From: Euperipatoides rowelli
Taxonomy: Eukaryota; Onychophora; Udeonychophora; Euonychophora; Peripatopsidae
Length of the DNA: 13,164 bases
Assembly: GCA_003024985.2 (NCBI GenBank)
Contig: PXIH01S0017647.1
Strand: one strand, 5' to 3'
Shown: positions 8,101 to 13,164 of the stretch, piece by piece
Numbering within the stretch: the stretch's first letter is position 1
Layout: every line of letters begins with the position of its first letter
Position numbers and translations under genes: made by a program
Notes under the pieces: model-generated
Databases searched by the model: none
Seen by the model: only the letters and a program-made list of their open reading frames with translations
What the model was told of the DNA's origin: nothing

Positions 8101-8440
8101 GTTTGGTCATGATTTCTGCCATGCTGTTCTGCCATCTTAAGTGAGCCGATGACGCCCAAAGATGTTTTTGCTCTATTTTATGTCCATAGATCTCGATGTA
8201 ACCATCATTTTTGACGAGCTTTTGAATTTTTGACGGGCTCAGGCCAGTTTGGCCATGATGTCTGTCACTCTGCTTACAGCAACATCTATGGACTGAAATC
8301 TTTTCTCTCTATTTTCTGTCCATAGATGTCACTGTATCGGTCATTTTTGATGGAATTTTAAGTCGCTGTTATAGCAAGCTAAGAATGAAGAAATCCAAGC
8401 TAAGAATGAAGAAATCTGTCATTTTTGATGGGCATTTAAA
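8101..8440. repeat. Diverged ~147-bp duplicated repeat with a 21-bp tandem
   Basis: Two copies start at 8101 (GTTTGGTCATGATTTCTG) and 8248 (GTTTGGCCATGATGTCTG). They share CTCTATTTT.TGTCCATAGAT and CATTTTTGA near their ends. A third partial copy, ending GTCATTTTTGATGGGCATTT, follows. Before it, the 21-bp unit CAAGCTAAGAATGAAGAAATC is repeated perfectly twice (8375-8395 and 8396-8416). No coding frame spans the block. It is probably a mobile-element remnant or a small tandem array; the family is not recognised. Confidence 0.6.
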
Positions 8441-8615
8441 CTAGTTTATAATAACAAAGGATTTAGCAATTGGCTTATACAGTGAAATGCAAAGTTTACA
8501 GATCTATCTATATGTAACACAAACAACTATAAGTTATACATAATACATAAATATAATACACTTAAATGAAGCCAACAAACTAAAAAAATGTAGTCAACAA
8601 GAGAGAATGTGTGAG

Positions 8616-8630
8616 AGAGAGAGAGAGGTT
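8616..8630. repeat. Short (GA)n microsatellite
   Basis: A GTGTGAGAGAGAGAGAGAGG-like run lies in otherwise featureless AT-rich DNA between 8441 and 8780. Confidence 0.6.
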
Positions 8631-8781
8631 TTTCTCTCATGACACACTAAACTAAAAATTATATAGATATATATATATTTATAATGAATGAATCCAACAA
8701 ATTTTCCTTTTCATGATGAACATTACTAGAATAACATTCTATTATTAGCAGGAAATCATATATACAGTGCCTCAGATTCAT

Positions 8782-8871
8782 CTGGTTGTCACAAGAAATG
8801 TTTAGTTGAGAAATAACACAAGTCCTTGACATATGTTACTCTCAACTAAATGTTATATTTGATGACTCCAG
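8782..8871. repeat. 90-nt imperfect stem-loop, pre-miRNA-like or tiny MITE
   Basis: TTTAGTTGAGA (8801-8811) pairs perfectly with TCTCAACTAAA (8840-8850). Pairing continues inward with small mismatches (TAACA/TGTTA, GTC/GAC) to a three-base loop at 8825-8827. It continues outward through ATGT-like and GTCA/TGAC segments to CTGG (8782-8785) and CCAG (8868-8871). The length and the pattern of small bulges are compatible with a pre-miRNA. A miniature inverted-repeat element is equally possible. The strand is undetermined. Confidence 0.5.
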
Positions 8872-9002
8872 CAAACCATTTAAAATAAGGTGGATATGTG
8901 TAATTTATTTTCAAAACTTAAAGATAAATGGATTAATGTCATAAACACCATAAACTCATTTTGGCAAAAATTGAACTTGTGTAGTTTTTCAAATAACCGA
9001 TT

Positions 9003-9190
9003 CATATAGCCTAATATACCCAAAGATGAAAGTCCTATGTTGTCATAGTTGGTCACTTTGGAAAATGTCTGAAATTTATAAAATCGAAAAAAAAGCTAAG
9101 TACTTTAGTATCATTCTGAGCACATAATGACCTTACAATGTGATAGAAATAGGTAGATATAATTTAGTGTTAAAAATAGGTAGATATGAC
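9003..9190. repeat. Dispersed repeat copy A1
   Basis: AATATACCCAAAGATGAAAGTCCTATG is followed by a GTCATAG-like segment, then AAATCGAAAAAAAAGCTAAG and AGTATCATTCTGAGCACA. The same order of phrases, diverged, recurs at about 12692-12860 (CATCTAAAGATAAATACCCTATGATGTCAT, later TGCATCATTCTGCAAAAC) and partly at 9209-9240. Within it, AAATAGGTAGATAT is duplicated (from about 9148 and 9174). Non-coding; the family is unknown. Confidence 0.55.
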
Positions 9191-9239
9191 ATCATTTCGA
9201 TGTAATATAATATATCCAAAGATCAAAGTTTTATGTCAA

Positions 9240-9468
9240 GATAGGCACTTCTTCGGAAATTATAAAATCAAAAACAAAAGTTTAGTAATTTTGCATCGAT
9301 CTGTGCTCCTTAAGGACCTCATATTTGGTTCAAAATTGGTAAGTGTGATGTCAAGTATATCTAATATAGATATACTTGCAAGATAGGTCTTCTTCGGAAA
9401 TTATAAAATCAAAAACAAAAGTTTAGTAATTTTGCATCGATCTGTGCTCCTTAAGGACCTCATATTTG
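9240..9468. repeat. 141-bp tandem repeat, two copies, truncated at an N
   Basis: Positions 9248-9327 are identical to 9389-9468 (80 bases, period 141). The unit contains TAGTAATTTTGCATCGATCT and GTGCTCCTTAAGGACCTC. Its spacer has the palindrome AAGTATATCTA-ATA-TAGATATACTT (9353-9377). The second copy stops at an undetermined base, 9469. The identity of copies suggests recent duplication or a collapsed larger array. A 66-codon ORF across it is a by-product of the repeat. Confidence 0.75.
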
Positions 9469-9469
9469 N

Positions 9470-11369
9470 AGATTTATGTTTATACAAATTATATCGATTC
9501 TGTTTACTTTAAATAAATAAATAAACTTTTTATTTATTAATTCCTTGATTTGCAATTTAATGAAGAACCAAAAAAAAAATGTTTTCCATACTTAGACTGC
9601 CCAATCCTTTCCATTTATCTTTTTTTTTTTTTACATATATTTTTACGAGAATGTTAAAGAATAGATTATCTATCAGCGAGTAACCATACAATTGATGCAC
9701 TGAATAATTCCACTTGCATTCAAAATCTCAATGAACGTAGTACGCAAAATGAACACCGGCTTTCCGCTTGTTTCTTTTCCATTGGCATGCTTTTTTAAAG
9801 CACTGGTAGATGTCATAGTCTCTCACAAACACAGGCGATTAAAATATCAAACTAATATGTGTTCCTACTTTTAAAAAAAAACAATATAACTTCCGATTAT
9901 TTCTGATCTAATCTAAAGTTATCTTGGTAACAGCTGATGTATAAAATAATGTTTATAATCTTACTTGAATTGATTAAGAGTGATTTTTTATTAACGGTAT
10001 AAAACTTAGGTTTTTACATACTTTATAAAGTCTGTTGATCCTGACATTTAACACCAGATTTAAAAAAAATCGTCCAGACTTAATGTCAGTTTGATCTTTG
10101 TCATTTATCGCTCTTTCTTATTCATGTAGATTTTCAGAGTACAGAGAAACTGTCTATCAATGAGTTATGTACAAGTAACACTCTGATTAAATTCACGTGC
10201 ACTATAAATTCTGATGTATGACTTTACGCCAAGGGATTCGAATGTAAGCATTGGCTGAAAACTTCACTCCCGTTCTTTTGTCAAACACCGTTGATTGATT
10301 ATCCTTTTATGAAAAATAGCGAGTCAATGATTTGTTAACAAATGACTGGCATATCAGATAGCGTTTTACTTTTTTTTTTCTTTCATTACTACTCGTAAAC
10401 CATAACACTTCCCAGCATCTCTAAATGAGCATGCCATATACTAGATTAATCGCCTTATATTTCATAAATGAATTATCCATTTTCCGGTCTTTTAAAAAAG
10501 CACACTAATGAAAGCCTGTAATTAATGTCAAACCTGGAAATACTAAATTTCATATTATTTTACCTTAAGATTTTGAACACAATTGAAATTATTCAGTATG
10601 TTACTTGTATATTAACTCGTGGATAAATATTTTCTTTGTTCTTTGAAAATTCCCCTGAATAAGAAAAGGTGATGAACGACAAACAGACTTTCCAGTCTGA
10701 ATAATAGTTAAATTTGAAAACTTTTTAGCATTGACGTATCCATCATTAAAATTAACGTTTGTTATTGCACTTTTTTTCCTAAAGTGGCAAATAGGCTACT
10801 ATGTTGCCTTTTTTTCACAGTGTAAGCAACATGCTTCTTAATTTTTCTGCTTAATATGTTGATCCATCGTGTCAGCATTATCTAAGTTTTGTCTACCTTT
10901 ATTTTGCTATTGTTGGACTTTAAACACGTCTTCTGTGAGTAAAGACGATTGAGATAAAACTGAAACATTTTTAACAGTTCTGAGATTGACACAATTTTAT
11001 TTATCTTTGTAAATGAAATATTATCATCTTCAGTCATACAAAGATAAATTAATCAGCGAGATGCACATCAACTTCCTCTTTCTATGCACAATTCACACTA
11101 CACAATTCTGCAATTAACGCATGCACTCATTTTGGGTGAAAAAGTTGATTCAAATTTCCACAACTTGCTCAACTGTTTTTGATTCTAGTAAATCTGGAGA
11201 TATAAGGTCGTAAAACAGATTAAATGTAGAATTTCCAATTAAACATAACACTGTTGCTAATTTTAAATCCTCTTGATTTTTGTTTGTTTGAAAAAAAAAA
11301 AACTTTAATTGTTAACAATAATACTGCCGTCTAGTTTTACTAGAATCAAATGATTTGAATTTTGTTATG
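9470..11369. other. Non-coding block with a thrice-occurring diverged motif
   Basis: No gene is supported on either strand. Three diverged segments share a pattern: a CATTTATC or TTTATCTTTG start, then ATTTT...GAG or AAAGA, then TATCAGCGAG or TATCAATGAG, then an ACTGAATAAT/ACTCTGATTAAA segment and CACTTGCA or CACGTGCA. They lie at about 9615-9790, 10105-10290 and, most weakly, 10995-11140. In the third, ATTTATCTTTGTA (10999-11011) is perfectly complementary to TACAAAGATAAAT (11037-11049). The segments may be old mobile-element copies. Confidence 0.45.
10999..11049. repeat. 13-bp perfect inverted repeat with 25-base loop
   Basis: ATTTATCTTTGTA at 10999-11011 is the exact reverse complement of TACAAAGATAAAT at 11037-11049. 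There is no adjacent gene to regulate. It could be a structural remnant of the repeat segment in which it lies. Confidence 0.7.
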
Positions 11370-11493
11370 GCATACATTTATATATATATATATATACATA
11401 CATACATTTATATATATATATATATACATACATACATTTATATATATATATATATACATACATACATTTATATATATATATATAAATGTATGC
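11370..11493. repeat. 30-bp AT/ACAT minisatellite, four units, palindromic ends
   Basis: The unit CATACATTTA plus an (AT)n tract plus TACATA repeats at 11371, 11401, 11431 and 11461. The first three copies are perfect and the fourth is altered. The array starts with GCATACATTTA (11370-11380) and ends with the exact reverse complement TAAATGTATGC (11483-11493), so the whole block can fold back on itself. An ORF running through it encodes only Ile/Tyr/Thr/His repeats and is not a gene. Confidence 0.85.
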
Positions 11494-11860
11494 AAATGAT
11501 ATGGAAATTAGCCACACCCTCATGGAAATGGCTGAATATTACCAAAGATGTTGTCATAATCATATTATCTCTCAATGTATTGTTTGCAAAAGCATTGTTG
11601 ATCAACAAAATTGCCCCAATGCATTGGGACAAAATAATTATTATTGCAATGATTGTGGGTACTCAAATCAGATTGGTTAGTGAGGCAGAATCGCCTTTTA
11701 TACATACTTATATATATAAAAAAGGATTTAATATAAACACTTGTAAATGAGCCACACACCACTTTGGAAAACTTAAGAATATGCAAATGAGATGATGTCA
11801 CACTCAGAAATCTTTGTAAATGTTCGGCAATTTTCATCTTCCATGATGACATCACAAATT
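11486..11860. repeat. Dispersed repeat copy B1 (TGTAAATGAGCCACACACC family)
   Basis: The clearest part, 11741-11858, matches 13060-13164. Shared phrases are AAATGAGCCACACACC (AAATAAGCC in the second), GAATATG.AAATGAGATGATGTCACACTC, AAATCTTTG.AAATGTTC and AATTTTCAT followed by CATGATG. The upstream part (11490-11740) begins with a related ATGCAAATGATATGGAAATTAGCCACACC. Overlapping short ORFs on both strands occur here, one with paired cysteines. They sit in a repeat and are not supported as genes. Confidence 0.6.
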
Positions 11861-12595
11861 ATATTATATTATGCAATATATGGCCTTTTATATCTACGAT
11901 ACTTAAAGATAAAAAAAAAAGATCTGACATAAACATTTGTATTTACGAAACAATAACATATGTTTCTTTTTATAAAATTTATAAGCTATGTAGATCTATA
12001 GATAATTTACTTTATGAAAAATTCATGCACAGTATAATACAGCTCGATAGAGATAATTTTTTGACAAAAAATATTAGCTATATATTATTAAAGAAGCCCT
12101 ATACTCAAAAGCATTGAACCAAATATTGAAATAAAACAACATAAACCACTAAAATTCATGTAACTTTAAAAAAAATCATTTATTAAGTTTAAATAATTCC
12201 TTATTTCTGTCTTTAGTGCATTTGCAGTAATCAAGGTCTCTAAAATAGTAACAAAAAACGATAAAATATGAGAAACAATCATCCAAAAGAATTATATATC
12301 ATGGGCCCTGCAGGGGTTAGTAGAGCATATATGTGTAAGCTTAATGATACCGGTTCGTGTATCCCATAGTGCAGCTGTATAAATTTGAAAATGTGTATAT
12401 GATTTTATTTCTATGTAGCCTAAATATCGAAGTAAATATTATTTTTAAAAATAAAAGTTGTTTGTTATTGTATTTAAGTTGATTAAAAAAAAAAAAGACT
12501 TAGGGTAACTTGGGGTAAGACGCCCAAATGTTTCGTAGTTATGATTTTTCAACATGACAAATAACTTTTTTAAATTAAAACAAAACTAGAAATGA
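11861..12595. other. AT-rich non-coding stretch
   Basis: No gene is recognised. A palindrome, CCCTGCAGGG (12306-12315), and a motif reading GGGTAACTTGGGGTAAGACG (about 12503-12522) stand out from the AT-rich background. The stretch ends at the undetermined base 12596. Confidence 0.5.
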
Positions 12596-12596
12596 N

Positions 12597-12860
12597 TAGT
12601 AATTTTGCATCGATCTGTGCTCCTTAAGGACCTCATATTTGGTTCAAAATTGGTAAGTGTGATGTCAAGTATATCTAATATAGATATACTTAATATAATA
12701 CATCTAAAGATAAATACCCTATGATGTCATGTGTGATCTTGGAACTTTGTCATGTGTGTTCATGGCAATATGATGTCATGTGTAATCATGGAACATAGAA
12801 AAATTAAAAAATAAATCTAAGACACTAGTGCATCATTCTGCAAAACTAAATTACAACATA
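12597..12860. repeat. Third copy of the 141-bp unit fused to repeat copy A2
   Basis: 12597-12691 is identical to 9283-9377 (95 bases), including the AAGTATATCTA palindrome. The sequence then passes into a diverged copy of repeat A. Within that, a 25-base phrase starting ATGATGTCATGTGTGATC (12721) recurs at 12770 with two differences, a 49-bp period. No coding potential is seen. Confidence 0.7.
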
Positions 12861-13059
12861 ATAGCTCATATTACCTAGAATTCATTACTGAAATATCCCC
12901 ATTGAAAAATAATGAAAAAATTGCCACCATCTAGGATGTGTCAAAAATACCAAAATGTATTGCAAATGACCCTCAAAGCATTCTGTTTTCTATCCGAGAA
13001 GATTTCCAAAGTCTGTCAAAGGCAAACTTAGGAAACTACATCATTACAAGGTCAAATAT

Positions 13060-13164
13060 GTAAATAAGCCACACACCCTTTTGTAAAACTTTGGAATATG
13101 TAAATGAGATGATGTCACACTCATAAATCTTTGGAAATGTTCTGAAATTTTCATTTACATGATG
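13060..13164. repeat. Dispersed repeat copy B2, cut by the window edge
   Basis: This is a second copy of the block at 11741-11858 in the same orientation, with scattered substitutions. The last bases, CATGATG, match the point where B1 continues with ACATCAC, so the copy probably extends past the window. The stretch between 12861 and 13059 has no recognisable feature. Confidence 0.65.

Noticed and set aside
9186-9386. 66-codon ORF
   Set aside because: It lies entirely within the 141-bp tandem and repeat A sequence; no homology is recognisable.
11486-11680. 64-codon plus-strand ORF with paired cysteines (CIVC ... YCNDCG), resembling a zinc ribbon
   Set aside because: It starts inside the minisatellite edge and lies in repeat B. 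An ORF of similar size runs on the opposite strand, and the cysteine spacing fits no family I know. A chance frame is likelier.
11355-11750. 131-codon ORF through the AT/ACAT minisatellite
   Set aside because: A third of it is Ile/Tyr/His/Thr repeat translation of the array; no domain follows.
11565-11855. 96-codon minus-strand ORF
   Set aside because: It covers repeat B and has no recognisable protein features.

Overview
This is AT-rich nuclear DNA from an animal, most likely an aquatic invertebrate. A mollusc or another lophotrochozoan is my first guess and a cnidarian the second; the sequence does not settle it. The reasons are one intronless rhodopsin-like GPCR reading frame in a large repeat-filled, gene-poor landscape, a LINE reverse-transcriptase tail, a tRNA-derived SINE-like block, a Helitron and AT/ACAT microsatellites. 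Nothing looks bacterial: there are no operons and no closely packed ORFs.

Layout. 1-975: two nested mobile-element remnants, both read on the minus strand: the 3' end of a LINE RT ORF (18-128) abutting a decayed ORF of a multicopy invertebrate family (121-975). 976-3470: non-coding, with a 10-bp perfect hairpin (1684-1706), a tRNA-like SINE promoter (about 1945-2012, minus) and two mutually exclusive hairpins (2679-2714). About 3470-4062 and 5521-5690: one diverged tandem array with short units of 86 bp, split by a non-autonomous Helitron (4063-5520). The Helitron has a TC start, a 3' hairpin and a CTAG end, and sits exactly between an A and a T. A neighbouring array unit preserves the empty site. 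5970-7244: the only convincing gene, a divergent class A GPCR with an upstream splice acceptor and a small uORF. 7245-9000: non-coding, with a poly-C/poly-G fold-back, an approximately 147-bp duplicated repeat and a 90-nt pre-miRNA-like hairpin. 9000-13164: dispersed and tandem repeats, including a 141-bp unit, a 30-bp AT/ACAT minisatellite and a family marked by ATGATGTCA motifs. Single N bases at 9469 and 12596 bracket a 3,126-bp block between identical 45-bp sequences, which looks like contig joining.

The GPCR keeps DRY but lacks the usual TM3-ECL2 disulphide cysteines and has changed TM2, TM6 and TM7 signatures. That makes it either a fast-evolving orphan or chemoreceptor, or a receptor drifting towards loss. 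I found no multi-gene system here; the most informative objects are the Helitron with its internal empty site and the atypical receptor.
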